64,000 nucleotides of DNA from assembly GCA_020342235.1 (NCBI GenBank), contig CP073216.1, positions 682,001 through 746,000 on the forward strand. The letters are read 5' to 3'. Source of the DNA: Saccharomycopsis phalli. Its lineage: Eukaryota; Ascomycota; Saccharomycetes; Ascoideales; Saccharomycopsidaceae. The notes beneath the pieces were generated by a model. The model was given only the letters and a program-made list of their open reading frames with translations. It made no database searches and was not told the origin of the DNA. Below are positions 28,287-38,418 of the stretch, piece by piece. Each line of letters opens with the position of its first letter. Position 1 is the stretch's first letter. The position numbers and the translations under genes were made by a program.

Positions 28287-31130
28287 TCATAACACCATGT
28301 AAATAAGCACAGAAAGCAACGACGTTCCAACCGACAATTTTCTTGCACCACCAGTCAATATCGCTGGATTGCTGGATGGTGGCGCAGAAGTGAATGTGGA
28401 AGCAACAGTGACTGGAGTATGCGTTGTTTTAGGCACACATCCCTCAGGTCCACAAGAAGTGACAACGATCTGCGAATTAGTTACCGAAGACGTCTTGAAA
28501 GTGGAAGGTTGAGGGCCAGCTGGAGCAGATTTTGGAACAGAATTCTGTGGAGTACTTTCAATGGCATGTGGCGTAGTAGCTGGAACATTGACTGCTGGAA
28601 CAGTAGCCGGAACAGTAGTAGCTGGGGCAGTAGTAGCTGGAACAGTAGTTGCCGGAACAGTAGTTGCTGGAACAGTAGTTGCTGGAACAATAGTTTCTGG
28701 AACCGTGCTTCCAGGGACAGTAGTTGCTGGAGCGGTACTTCCAGGAACAGTACTCTTAGGAATAGTAGTTCCATGGACAGTAGTTTCAGGGACAATAGTT
28801 GCAGGAACAGTCGTTTTAGGAACAACAGTTCCGTGGACAGTAGTTTCAGGAATAATCGTTTCAGGAACAGTAGTTGCAGGGACAGTAGTTTCATGGACAG
28901 TAGTTTCTGGAACAACAGTACCAGGAACAGTAGTACCAGGGATAGTCGTACCAGGGACAGTAGATACAGGAACAGTAGTTTCATGAATAGTAGTTTCATG
29001 AACAGTAGTTGCAGGAACAGTAGTCGCTGGAACAGTAGTCGCTGGAACAGTAGTCGCTGGAACAGTAGTCGCTGGAACAGTAGTCGCTGGAACAGTAGTC
29101 GCTGGAACAGTGCCGTGTAAAACAGTCTCTGGCACAGAACTATGTGGAGCAGGCTGAGTTTCAGAAGAAACAGGACAAGTCGTGGTATAAACAGTGACTA
29201 TTGGAGTAGATGTCACACTAATAGAAGTAGTGCATACCCCCTCTGAGCAACTTGTAATCGTGACACCAGTAGAACTAAGTGAAGTGGTGGTAATAGTGCT
29301 AGTAACAAGCGGCACTGATGTAGTCTCAGAATTCTTGGAGGTTTCACTGACATGGGACACTGAACTAGTTGTAGTGTAGACAGAAACAATTGGAGTGGTA
29401 GCGATGCTAACAGAAGTAGTGCACACACCGTTTGAACAACTTTTGACTGTAACCTCACTAGAACTGACTAATGTGGTGGTAACAGTACTAGAAACAACAG
29501 GTGTTGACGAACTCTCTGGAGCCTTTGAAGTTTCACTGGCAGAAGACACTGAACTAGTTGTAGTGAAAACAGAAACAATTGGAGTGGTAGCAATACTAAC
29601 AGAAGTAGTGCATACACCATCTGAACAACTTTTAACCGTTACCTCGCTAGAACTGAACAATGTAGTAGTAACAGTACTAGAAACAACAGGTGTTGACGAA
29701 CCTTCCGAAGTAGTACCGTGACTAGTCTCAGAAGTCTTGGAAGTTTCACCGACAGAAGACACAGGGCTAGTTGTAGTGTAAACAGAAACAACTGGGGTAG
29801 TAGTAATGCTAACAGAGGTAGTACATACACCCTCTGAGCAGCTTGTAACTGTGACACCAGTAGAACTAATTAAGGTGGTAGTAACAGTACTGGAAACAAT
29901 TGGTGTAGATGAACTCTCTGAGGTAGCACTGTTACTAGACTCTGGAGCCTTGGAAGTTTCACTGGCAGAAGAAGACACGGAACTAGTTGTAGTGAAAACA
30001 GAAACAATTGGAGTGGTAGCAATGCTAACGGAAGTAGTGCATACACCATCTGAACAACTTTTAACCGTTACCTCACTAGAACTGAGCGATGTGGTGGTAA
30101 CAGTACTAGAAACAAGTGTAGTGGTAGACCCAGTTTCTGAATTAGTAGATCCGGTGGTCAGAGTTTCTGAAGTAGATTTGACTTCAATTTCAGAAAGGTG
30201 TGAAACTGTCTTGATAGTTTGAGGAGTGGTCAACTCAGATAATGGGCATGTAGTGGTGTAAGTAGTTACCCATGATGTAGTTGACACTGTGACAACAGGA
30301 ACACAAGCGTTGTTTTCACACGAGGTAACGGTGACCTCGGTAGTTAAAACCGCAGTATCAGTGAGTGTACTTGTGACTATTTGACTTCCTGGTGTGGTAA
30401 TAGAAGAAGACTCTGTACCAGTGGAAGAAGAAGACTCTGTACCAGTGGAAGAAGAAGAAGACTCTGTACCAGTAGCAGAAGAAGACTGAGAACCAGTAGA
30501 AGTAGTCTCTGTACCAGTAGCAGAAGAAGAAGACTCTGTACCAATGGAAGAAGAAGAAGACTCTGTACCAGTAGCAGAAGAAGACTCTGTACCAGTAGCA
30601 GAAGAAGACTCTGTACCAGTAGCAGAAGAAGACTCTGTACCAGTAGCAGAAGAAGACTCTGTACCAGTAGCAGAAGAAGACTCTGTACCAGTAGAAGTGG
30701 TTTCTGTACCAGTAGAAGAAGAAGAAGAAGACTCAGAACCAGAAGAAGAAGACTCAGAACCAGATGAAGAAGATTCCGGAACAGTAGAAGAAGTCTCTGA
30801 AACAGTAGTAGGAGTTGCTGAAACAGTAGGAGTCGCTGAAACAGTAGGAGTCTCTGGGGTCTCTGGAGGCTTTGGAACAACCGGAGTAAGAGACAAGAGC
30901 TCTGAAATCGGGCAAGTTGTAACAAATACAGTGGTAACATCGGTGATAGAAACAGTCACCACAGGAACACAGCCATTTTCATGACACGATGTAATTGTAC
31001 CAGTAGAAGTAGCCAAGAAGGTAGCAGTGACAGTAGCAGTGGTCAAAGCATCGAGATTGGAAGAGTTTAAAAACTCATTAGAGTATGCAACTGCAGCTAA
31101 AGAAAGCAGCAACAAGCTTTTCAAAATCAT
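28287..31130 (-). CDS. Large repeat-rich GPI-anchored cell-wall protein, adhesin-like
   Basis: Predicted 947-residue protein. Signal peptide (MILKSLLLLSLAAVAYS); one full Cys module ending TTCPISEL; a Ser-rich stalk of about a dozen SSSATGTE units; a second full module ending TTCPLSEL; then five tandem copies of a longer unit (SCS[DEN]GVCTTS...TPIVSV[FY]TTTS) of which only the last keeps the closing Cys-Pro. After this come dozens of pentapeptides of the type VPATT, one more partial module (TSCGPEGCVPKT) and a hydrophobic GPI-type tail. The ATG at 31130 begins the signal peptide. Largest member of the tandem family; its long repeats should vary in length between strains. The open frame on the opposite strand is a repeat shadow. 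Confidence 0.87.
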   Translation of the reverse strand: MILKSLLLLSLAAVAYSNEFLNSSNLDALTTATVTATFLATSTGTITSCHENGCVPVVTVSITDVTTVFVTTCPISELLSLTPVVPKPPETPETPTVSATPTVSATPTTVSETSSTVPESSSSGSESSSSGSESSSSSSTGTETTSTGTESSSATGTESSSATGTESSSATGTESSSATGTESSSATGTESSSSSIGTESSSSATGTETTSTGSQSSSATGTESSSSSTGTESSSSTGTESSSITTPGSQIVTSTLTDTAVLTTEVTVTSCENNACVPVVTVSTTSWVTTYTTTCPLSELTTPQTIKTVSHLSEIEVKSTSETLTTGSTNSETGSTTTLVSSTVTTTSLSSSEVTVKSCSDGVCTTSVSIATTPIVSVFTTTSSVSSSASETSKAPESSNSATSESSSTPIVSSTVTTTLISSTGVTVTSCSEGVCTTSVSITTTPVVSVYTTTSPVSSVGETSKTSETSHGTTSEGSSTPVVSSTVTTTLFSSSEVTVKSCSDGVCTTSVSIATTPIVSVFTTTSSVSSASETSKAPESSSTPVVSSTVTTTLVSSSEVTVKSCSNGVCTTSVSIATTPIVSVYTTTSSVSHVSETSKNSETTSVPLVTSTITTTSLSSTGVTITSCSEGVCTTSISVTSTPIVTVYTTTCPVSSETQPAPHSSVPETVLHGTVPATTVPATTVPATTVPATTVPATTVPATTVPATTVHETTIHETTVPVSTVPGTTIPGTTVPGTVVPETTVHETTVPATTVPETIIPETTVHGTVVPKTTVPATIVPETTVHGTTIPKSTVPGSTAPATTVPGSTVPETIVPATTVPATTVPATTVPATTAPATTVPATVPAVNVPATTPHAIESTPQNSVPKSAPAGPQPSTFKTSSVTNSQIVVTSCGPEGCVPKTTHTPVTVASTFTSAPPSSNPAILTGGARKLSVGTSLLSVLIYMVL
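28570..29112 (-). repeat. Coding minisatellite, 15-bp (VPATT) units
   Basis: In-frame 15-bp repeats inside the large GPI gene. The copies from about 29000 to 29110 are almost identical, while those further along are diverged, which suggests recent expansion at one edge. Confidence 0.85.
30400..30780 (-). repeat. Coding minisatellite, Ser-rich (SSSATGTE) units
   Basis: In-frame repeats of about 24-27 bp encoding Ser runs separated by TGTE. Five or more adjacent copies around 30565-30680 are nearly identical. Confidence 0.85.
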
Positions 31131-31786
31131 GGTGGCAATTCTCAAAAGTAATGACGATTGCTAAGAATTAATTGCTACTTATATAGTCGGTACCCCTTAA
31201 ACAGCCTCGACTAATGGTCTTTTCAGATTTTGGCATTTTAAAAATAGCCAAGCAACAAACAGCATTGTTTGGCGTGCGCTGTATTGCGTTATTTGTCTAG
31301 CAAACCGCATATTTCGGTATATTGTCGGCCAGTTCTTTCAATGATTGGTGCCTGACGTTATACTCGTCAACTTCAAAATTTCAGGAAGTCCCGTCTAATA
31401 TGCAGTACCCTTGAAAGCTGTTTCATATTGTCTCTGAGACATATTTCGTCACCAGTACCCTTGCTTTACAGAACCAGGCAATCCCGCCTCTACTCTACGT
31501 CAAAAGACAACCGCCGTCTACTCATCAGCGGTTTGTTCCGCTAAAAGTTTTTAACAACAACCTGCCTTGGTGGCTTATATTGTCCGCGGTATGCATCTTG
31601 AGGCATGTCATGCACGTCTGCTAAATATCCGTTCTAGGGTCCTGTAAAAAAGCTTAATTCTGAGTTCAGGGCAAACAAGTGAGTATCTACTGGTGACAGA
31701 GTATAATTTGGTGTTCTATTTATGGTATCAAGGGAGTACGGCGGGGAATATTGGCAATTGCGATTGGTCGTATTTATTATGAATGA
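31131..31786. other. Spacer between the GPI cluster and ACH1
   Basis: Promoter of the large GPI gene (TATATAA-type box on the minus strand near 31170-31180) and 3' region of the first ACH1 gene. No gene seen. Confidence 0.55.
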
Positions 31787-33358
31787 CTAGAGAATTTCAT
31801 CCCAGGAACCAAGTTTCATGGTGCCGTTCTTCTCAAAGTTGAGATGCATCTTGAACGCATCTGCCAATCTGTGAGGCTCGTGCAATGCCTTCTTCTTGGT
31901 GGTATAGTGAACAGCTCGGTCAAAGTAGTCCGTCAATTGGTCCTTGTAGTCTGGGTGTGCGCAGTTTTTGATGATTTGTAATGCTCTTTCCTTTGGAGAC
32001 AATCCTCTCAAGTCAGCAAGACCTTGCTCCGTAACCACAACGTCCAAGTCGTGTTCTGTATGATCAATGTGCGAAGCAAATGGAACAATACATGAAATTC
32101 CAGTGGGGTCAATCTTCGAAGGTCTTGCTGAAGGGGTGTGCATGACCGAGAGTTTAGCGTTTCTCAAGAAGTCACCAGACCCTCCGATTCCATGCAACAT
32201 CTTTGATCCGCTGACATTTGTGGAGTTGGCATGCGCATAGATATCCACTTCAACTGGGGTGTTCATGGCAATAAGCCCCAATCTGCGGATTATCTCTGGC
32301 GAATTCGACACTGTTTGTGCTCGGAGACACAACTTGTCCTTGTACAAGTCCCAATTGTTGAAGAATCGCTCAAACCCAGCCTCGGTCAATCGAATGGAGG
32401 TTGCTGTGGCGTAGTCCAAAATGCCATTTTCGAAAAAGTCCAAGAACGAATCCTGCAAGACTTCAGTCCACACATTCAAGTTCTTAAAGGAGGAGCCAGC
32501 CAATCCTTCAATGACAGCATTGGCAATGTTGCCGATTCCCGATTGCAATGGGTGTAAATTCTTTGGCATTCGCCCCGCACTAACTTCGTTCTCCAAGAAC
32601 TCAATCAAGTGGCCGGCAATGGCTCTGGAAGTAGCGTCGGATGGAGTGTTTGCTGGAACTTTGTCCTTGACAGTACTCTCAACAATCGCCACGACTCTGT
32701 TTGGGTCAACTGGAATCGAGTCTCTTCCACTCTTGTCGTCCACACGGGTGTATGGATACACTGGTCTAAACGGTGGATTGATTGGCATGTCAATGTCGTG
32801 TAATCCCTCGAAAGATGGGGTGACGGTATTCACTTCGATAATGATTTTGTCAGACACGCTGATAAACTCTGGCGATCCACCGACAGCTGGACCAGGAACA
32901 ATAGATCCGTCTTCCTTAATAGCAGTGGCCTCAATAATGGTATAGTCCAACAAGTCGTTGTCCTTGTCCTTGGTATAGTACCCATATGTCAAATCTTGGG
33001 AAAACATGCTCAAATGCTTATCAAAGAACTCGGTTCTGCCATCATTAATGGCATTGGCAATCGGGCGACCAACCTGGTGAGGGGCTCTCTTCAAGATCAT
33101 GTCGTTTTCGGCCCATCTGCTCTCTACCGGGCCTGCAGATGCACCAACAAACAAGTTGAACCCGAGCTTTCCCTGGAGATTATTTTCCTCTACGTGGTCG
33201 GCAAGTGCCTCTGGCACGACCTTGGGGTCTCCGACACCGGTAAATCCGGACCAGCCAATATACTGGCCGTGCTTAAACAAGTCTACACACTCCTTGGCGG
33301 ATCTGAGCTTATTCAAGTATGGTGCATATCTCACTCTTTGCTTCAACACGGACGACAT
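31787..33358 (-). CDS. ACH1: Acetyl-CoA hydrolase / CoA transferase, copy 1
   Basis: Class I CoA transferase of the Ach1 family (mitochondrial in S. cerevisiae), which moves CoA between succinyl-CoA, propionyl-CoA and acetate and shows acetyl-CoA hydrolase activity. The 523-residue product matches Ach1 length (526). Landmarks: [56 protein letters not shown], the [12 protein letters not shown] block with the presumed catalytic Glu, and [15 protein letters not shown]. It is about 92% identical by eye to the second copy at 39964-41535, in the opposite orientation 6.6 kb away. Which copy carries the main function cannot be told from sequence. Confidence 0.95.
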   Translation of the reverse strand: MSSVLKQRVRYAPYLNKLRSAKECVDLFKHGQYIGWSGFTGVGDPKVVPEALADHVEENNLQGKLGFNLFVGASAGPVESRWAENDMILKRAPHQVGRPIANAINDGRTEFFDKHLSMFSQDLTYGYYTKDKDNDLLDYTIIEATAIKEDGSIVPGPAVGGSPEFISVSDKIIIEVNTVTPSFEGLHDIDMPINPPFRPVYPYTRVDDKSGRDSIPVDPNRVVAIVESTVKDKVPANTPSDATSRAIAGHLIEFLENEVSAGRMPKNLHPLQSGIGNIANAVIEGLAGSSFKNLNVWTEVLQDSFLDFFENGILDYATATSIRLTEAGFERFFNNWDLYKDKLCLRAQTVSNSPEIIRRLGLIAMNTPVEVDIYAHANSTNVSGSKMLHGIGGSGDFLRNAKLSVMHTPSARPSKIDPTGISCIVPFASHIDHTEHDLDVVVTEQGLADLRGLSPKERALQIIKNCAHPDYKDQLTDYFDRAVHYTTKKKALHEPHRLADAFKMHLNFEKNGTMKLGSWDEIL

Positions 33359-34672
33359 TGATTATGTAAGGCGTGTGTCAATTGGGTTTCGGAGTTTTAG
33401 AAAAGGGCGGCAAGACATTTGGCCTGCTTAAATACCCAATCAGAGGCTGTTTGTTGAGCCGCTGTAACACAGTAACAAACAAAGGTAAACAGAGGGGATC
33501 GCTCAATGAGGGGTATCCCTGGCGGCCCGGTTGCGCAGCCCTGGCGCGAAATTTTGCTGGGTTTGGCCTGGTTGGTGGCGGCTTTGGTGATCCAACAAAC
33601 GGCTGGTGTTTAATAACATGGGGATTATGCACAGCGGAGCAAAGTGTAGAGGGCAAAGTGCTTTATACGAATGAACGAACTGGGGGGAGGCAAGGTGGGC
33701 GGAGAAGGTTAAATTGTAGGATATTGTGGTGGGTTTGTTTTATTGTACTTGGGATTATATGTTGGAAATCAAGGGGATGTAGTTGGCGCATGGTGATTGT
33801 ATTTATTGCATTGCTCCTTGTACATTGATTTAGGGTTTGCAAGTCTTTTTCTTTTTCAGTGCTTTAGATTTGGCTGATTTGGATAGGCTGATTTAGATGA
33901 GCTGGTTTAGATTGGTAATATTTTTAGATTTTGCTAGTTATAATTAGCCTTGTGCCGTGTTGCTTTTATCTTAGGCCAACCAATGCTTTTATCTTAGGCC
34001 AACCAATGCTTTTATCTTAGGTTGTTCAATTGCTTTATCTTAGGCTGACCGAGGCTTTTACCTTTGCTTATTCAACTTTTACCTTTGCTTATTCAACTTT
34101 TACCTTTGCTTGTTCTACCTTTACCTTTGCTTGTTCAATGCACTTACCTTTGCTTGTCCAATCGCTTTTACGTTCTCTTGTTTCAATTTCTACCTTTGAC
34201 TTGTTTCAATATTTACCTTTGACCTTTTTCATTATTTACCTTTGACTTGTTTCAATGTTTACCTTTCACTTGTCTCAATATTACCTTGTCTCAATATTAC
34301 CTCGTCTCAATATTACCTTGTCTCAATATTACCTTGTCTCAGCATACATTGCCTCAATATACCTCTCTCAATATACCTATCTCAATATTTCCATACTCGT
34401 AATGTTGCTACTTACAATTCTCTGCAAAAGACTTGTGCATACCTTAATCTATTTTAAGCATGCAGTAAGCCTTTGTTTTAGCTTATACCTCATTCTATTT
34501 TCATGCCTGGCCAGGCTTCAAGGCCATGTTTCTTTTCATGGCACAGTGAAACAAATCGTGTACCAACTAGGCGGGTCGTGATGTGAAAAGAGTTTTTGCC
34601 AACTACAAAGATTAGCATTTGACAGGCTGTTATGAAGATATTTTAGATATACAGATTTAGTGTCGTTCAACA
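33359..34672. promoter_or_regulatory. Divergent promoter region with graded minisatellite
   Basis: Separates ACH1 copy 1 (minus) from the putative acetyl-CoA transporter (plus). It contains a TATA-like CTTAAATACC near the ACH1 start and a long pyrimidine-biased repeat array (33965-34390). The open frame near 33373-33828 has no family features and lies in the promoter, so I do not count it as a gene. Confidence 0.6.
33965..34390. repeat. Graded minisatellite (four related unit types)
   Basis: Successive short arrays that grade into each other: CAATGCTTTTATCTTAGGCC (33970-34050), TTTACCTTTGCTTATTCAAC (34058-34150), TTTGACTTGTTTCAATATTTACC-like (34190-34270) and CTCAATATTACCTTGT (34274-34345), then CTCAATATACCT copies. 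All are pyrimidine-rich on the plus strand. Confidence 0.85.
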
Positions 34673-36730
34673 ATGGCAAGTAATAAAGATCAAATAGAAC
34701 TCTTACCGATCCACGGAACCCGGGATTCTTCACCGTACCGCACCGGTTTGGAAGATGAGGAAGAGCCTCACCGAGTAAGTCGGGTCGCTTCACACCCTCG
34801 AAACTACAGTAATGCAGTGGAAGACGACCACAATCTTCGGCAGGGCAATGGTGCGTTGTTGGAGATTGACAAGCCTGCATTTTACATCTTGGTGCTTCTC
34901 TACTTTCTCCAGGGTATTCCCGTGGGCTTGGCATTTGGATCAATTCCATTTTTGATGAAGTCGTCCCACCTCTCCTACTCACAGGTTGGAACATTTTCCT
35001 TGGCATCGTACCCTTACTCTTTAAAATTGTTCTGGTCGCCGTTTGTCGACTCTTTTTATAGTAAGAAGGTCGGCCGACGACGGTCCTGGATCATCCCGGT
35101 GCAGACAGTCACGGGGATTCTATTCATTCTCCTCGGGCTCAACGTCGATAAAATGTTCAACGACTTGACCCACAACGTCAAATCTTTAACCGTCTGCTTT
35201 TTTATCTTGGTATTAATGGCCAGCACCCAAGATATCGCCGTCGACAGCTGGGCTTTGGTGGTTTTGAGCCCTGCGTCAAAGAGCTATGCTTCCACTGCGC
35301 AAACCGTCGGCTTAAACACCGGGTACTTTTTGTCGTTCACGGTGTTTCTTGCCTTCAATTCAAAGGAATTCATGAACAAGTACTTCCGCTCCAAGGAAAA
35401 CCAAAAGGACACCGGACTTATTTCCTTGGGCCAGTACATGGTTCTTAGCGGCTTTTTGTTCCTCATTTGTACCGCAATAGTCGCCCTCAAAGTCCCTGAG
35501 GTCCCTGAACACTTGAAGCGTGCCGTGAAAAAAGACGACGAGCTTACAGAAGAGGAAATCGCCGACCAATTGGCAGAAAACTTCAATGATGCAAACGACG
35601 GATGGGGAAACTTGAAGCGGACCTACTGGAAAATGTTCCGTGTGCTCTCGCTACCTGCAGTCCAACAGTTTATTGTCATTTTGCTTATATGCAAGTTTGG
35701 CTTTGTCATCAACGAGGGCGCCACGAACCTTAAACTCCTTGAAAAGGGCTTCTCCAAAGAAGATTTATCCTTGACTGTTCTTATCGACTTTCCCTTTGAG
35801 ATCGTTTTTGGCTACTATGTTGCCAAATGGTCCCGAGGAAACAGTGCCTTGGAACCTTGGCTCTATGCCTACATTGGCAGATTGGTCGCTGCGCTTTTTG
35901 GCCAGCTTATTGTATACATCTTCCCTACATACAGAAACTCCGACGGCATTGAAGAAACCCGCGTCACTCTGTGGTTTTTCTTTGCCGTGATTATCCAGCA
36001 TTTGTTCAGTTCCCTCATGGGCACGATTCAGTTTGTGTCGCTTGCTGCGTTCCACACGCGAATTGCCGATCCAATCATTGGCGGAACTTACATGACTACT
36101 CTAAACACATTGAGTAACTTTGGCGGAACTTGGCCCAAGTTTTTCCTATTCAAATTCATCGACAAGGTCACATACGCAATATGTGCGCCCGTCTCTTTAA
36201 ACACAAGCAGTAACAGCGAGATTCGAAACTTTGAGCAGTTTTGGACAAACTTGAGAAGTTTTCTCCAGCTTGGAAAGATGAGTGGCACGGGTCTCGATCC
36301 TTTTGAGCTGACGCCTACTGAGGAAGAATTGAAACGGTTCAGTGACTTCAACATCGAGAAGTTTGACTTCTCTGGGTTTTTCTCGTTTCTCAACTCACGG
36401 TTTCTGCTTTCTCCTGCCCTTGAAACTCTTGGTCAATTGGCACAGTCTCTGAACCTGAAGGTTACAGAATACATCAGATACGCCAAGCCTGACAAGATTG
36501 ACTTCTGGCAGCTGTCTAGTCAGCTAAAGGCATTGCCAACCTGTTCCAATGAGCCAACAAAACAAATTTGCTTAAACTATTTCAAGGGCCTGTGTGTCAC
36601 TGTCAGTGATGGATACTACCAAATGAACTTTATTTGCGTGTCCATTGGTGCCTTGCTACTCTTTGGGTACATGTGGAGGAAGGTGAAGCTGCTTCAGTCT
36701 TTGGATGAGTCTTACTGGAGAGTAAAATAA
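34673..36730 (+). CDS. Putative acetyl-CoA transporter, AT-1/SLC33A1 family (YBR220C-like)
   Basis: Polytopic membrane protein of the acetyl-CoA transporter family; the human member AT-1 carries acetyl-CoA into the ER lumen. The 685-residue product has a hydrophilic N-terminus (about 1-62) and about a dozen membrane segments. The first is LVLLYFLQGIPVGLAFGSIPFL with the family motif that follows (SYSQVGTFSLASYPYSLKLFWSP). QDIAVDSWAL, FVINEGATNLKLLEKG, AFHTRIADPIIGGTYMTTLNTLSNFGG and a C-terminal SDGYYQMNFICVSIG are also present. It is longer than the yeast homolog because of an insert in the last extramembrane loop (about 500-600). Its place between two ACH1 genes is suggestive, but no shared control is visible. 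Confidence 0.87.
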   Translation: MASNKDQIELLPIHGTRDSSPYRTGLEDEEEPHRVSRVASHPRNYSNAVEDDHNLRQGNGALLEIDKPAFYILVLLYFLQGIPVGLAFGSIPFLMKSSHLSYSQVGTFSLASYPYSLKLFWSPFVDSFYSKKVGRRRSWIIPVQTVTGILFILLGLNVDKMFNDLTHNVKSLTVCFFILVLMASTQDIAVDSWALVVLSPASKSYASTAQTVGLNTGYFLSFTVFLAFNSKEFMNKYFRSKENQKDTGLISLGQYMVLSGFLFLICTAIVALKVPEVPEHLKRAVKKDDELTEEEIADQLAENFNDANDGWGNLKRTYWKMFRVLSLPAVQQFIVILLICKFGFVINEGATNLKLLEKGFSKEDLSLTVLIDFPFEIVFGYYVAKWSRGNSALEPWLYAYIGRLVAALFGQLIVYIFPTYRNSDGIEETRVTLWFFFAVIIQHLFSSLMGTIQFVSLAAFHTRIADPIIGGTYMTTLNTLSNFGGTWPKFFLFKFIDKVTYAICAPVSLNTSSNSEIRNFEQFWTNLRSFLQLGKMSGTGLDPFELTPTEEELKRFSDFNIEKFDFSGFFSFLNSRFLLSPALETLGQLAQSLNLKVTEYIRYAKPDKIDFWQLSSQLKALPTCSNEPTKQICLNYFKGLCVTVSDGYYQMNFICVSIGALLLFGYMWRKVKLLQSLDESYWRVK

Positions 36731-37320
36731 ATTGCATTTATAAACTACATAACCTCAAGACCTATAGATTAGATTTTGTATACACGTGACTCAGTTATAG
36801 ATCCACAGGAAGATGTCCAGGTTTTGTAATATTCACCTCATAATTACTATAAGCACGACATTAAACACCTGAACATATGATTGCATTTGGTGTCAGAATG
36901 TGTCACACGTAAATTGCTAGGAGCACGCAATTAAGCAAATGTAGCAATTGTATGTTTGAGTGTTTCCCGTTTAACCTAGAATGGAAAAAGATAACTCTTT
37001 CATGTGATCAAAAGTAAATTGTTTTGTAAAATCACAACATTATAGACAATTTAACAACCTAATGATTGTTACGATGTTCAGCGACTGTCATGTGAATATA
37101 TCACGTGATATATCACACTGAAAGGAACTACGCCTTTATCTTCAAACCATTTCATACAACTCAATGGTAATTTATATTGATTTTCATTGATAGATTGAAG
37201 ACTTATCATTGATTAAATCCGTTGGTAGCCACGCCAATGCCTGAAGGTTATGTGCCCTTTGTACATGGCTCATAATCCGATGGCATCTGACAGGAATTCA
37301 ACCCAAGAGCAATTAAAACC
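36731..37320. promoter_or_regulatory. Promoter region of the FIT/SCS3-like gene
   Basis: Contains a perfect 18-bp palindrome centred on CACGTG (37096-37113) and, overlapping it, CATGTGAATA (37089-37098), close to the UASINO consensus CATGTGAAAT used by Ino2/Ino4 for phospholipid genes. No gene seen. Confidence 0.5.
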
Positions 37321-38418
37321 ATGGCAAATAATAGTCAGGTTTATGAAAGGCATTTTCAGGCCGTTGTACGGTTCAACAAATATTTGGTGACAAGGTTGAA
37401 TGTTAATTTAATGGAAAGCATATTATTGGCCCTGTTTCCCATAATAGTTGGCGTGGGGCAAATGGTGTATTTGATGAATGTACCATTCCTCGGTGATGCA
37501 TCGGATTCCGATGCCGATGTCATGGTGAATCATAATTATTTTGCATCGAAGCGAAATATAATAAACCAGTTTTTTGTGAAGCAAGGCTGGGGGTGGACCA
37601 CATTGGTGTTTGCATTGATTGTGGGAAAGCTATTGCTAATCGATGCAAAAACAAAGCTGGCTAGTGATAAACGCTTACTAGGGGCTGTAAGAAAGCTGGT
37701 ACTTCGGTTTTTAATTGTCACTGGATGGTGGATTCTTTTCACCCAATGGTGCTTTGGCAAGCCGATTATGGACCGAGTGTTTATAGCCACTGGCGGAAAG
37801 TGTCAACAGATTGTCGAGACAGACAAGTTAAGAGGCTATATTGATTCCAACCCCGCTATCAAGTCATTTTTAAAGCAAGTTGAGATGGAGACGGGAAGTT
37901 ATTTAATGCCTGGGCCGGTGATACCCACTGATATGAAGCTGGGACCAGACGCTACTTATGAGGCGGAAATATCTTCTGCAGTGTGCAGAAAAATTGGCGG
38001 AATGTGGTCCGGTGGACATGATCCTAGTGGCCATTGTTTTTTGCTTGTACAGTCGTCGTTATTTATATTGTTTGAGTTAATGCCGTTGGCGCAAGTGTTT
38101 CTCCAGGACTTATATGAGAACCACGGGTTATTTAACAGGGTCATTGACGGGAATGATACGCTAAAGTCATTAGTGAGAGAGTATGTTTATGGTAAGCAGG
38201 AGGTCCAGGTGGGAGTTGTACATGAAGAGCTGTTGGTAGTACAGGTACTCAAGCTTTTTATCCACCCATTGGTTGCAGGGTTTTTATTAGTGGTACTATG
38301 GTGGTGGATGTTGTTGATTACGTCCATGTACTTTCATTCGTTTGGAGAAATAATGGCAGGTACTTTGGCGGGGTACCTTGGTATTGTTGCATTGTACATA
38401 GTGCCTAGGTTCATGTGA
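37321..38418 (+). CDS. SCS3: FIT-family ER lipid protein (Scs3/Yft2-like)
   Basis: ER membrane protein of the fat-storage-inducing (FIT) family, which act as acyl-CoA diphosphatases and are needed for normal lipid-droplet budding and phospholipid balance; S. cerevisiae has Scs3 and Yft2. The 365-residue product has about six membrane segments and both catalytic histidines in their usual settings: H238 in GGHDPSGHCFLL and H339 in MYFHSFGEIMAG. The length is nearer Scs3 (380) than Yft2 (274), hence the symbol, but orthology to one or the other is not settled. A possible Ino2/4-type site lies about 220 bp upstream. Confidence 0.87.
   Translation: MANNSQVYERHFQAVVRFNKYLVTRLNVNLMESILLALFPIIVGVGQMVYLMNVPFLGDASDSDADVMVNHNYFASKRNIINQFFVKQGWGWTTLVFALIVGKLLLIDAKTKLASDKRLLGAVRKLVLRFLIVTGWWILFTQWCFGKPIMDRVFIATGGKCQQIVETDKLRGYIDSNPAIKSFLKQVEMETGSYLMPGPVIPTDMKLGPDATYEAEISSAVCRKIGGMWSGGHDPSGHCFLLVQSSLFILFELMPLAQVFLQDLYENHGLFNRVIDGNDTLKSLVREYVYGKQEVQVGVVHEELLVVQVLKLFIHPLVAGFLLVVLWWWMLLITSMYFHSFGEIMAGTLAGYLGIVALYIVPRFM

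Noticed and set aside
28419-29120. Long plus-strand frames across the largest GPI gene
   Set aside because: Produced by 15-bp coding repeats read in other frames; no start context or domains.
33373-33828. 151-codon open frame between ACH1 copy 1 and the minisatellite
   Set aside because: Overlaps the ACH1 promoter, rich in Arg/Trp/Gly with no domain, signal or family resemblance; likely chance.
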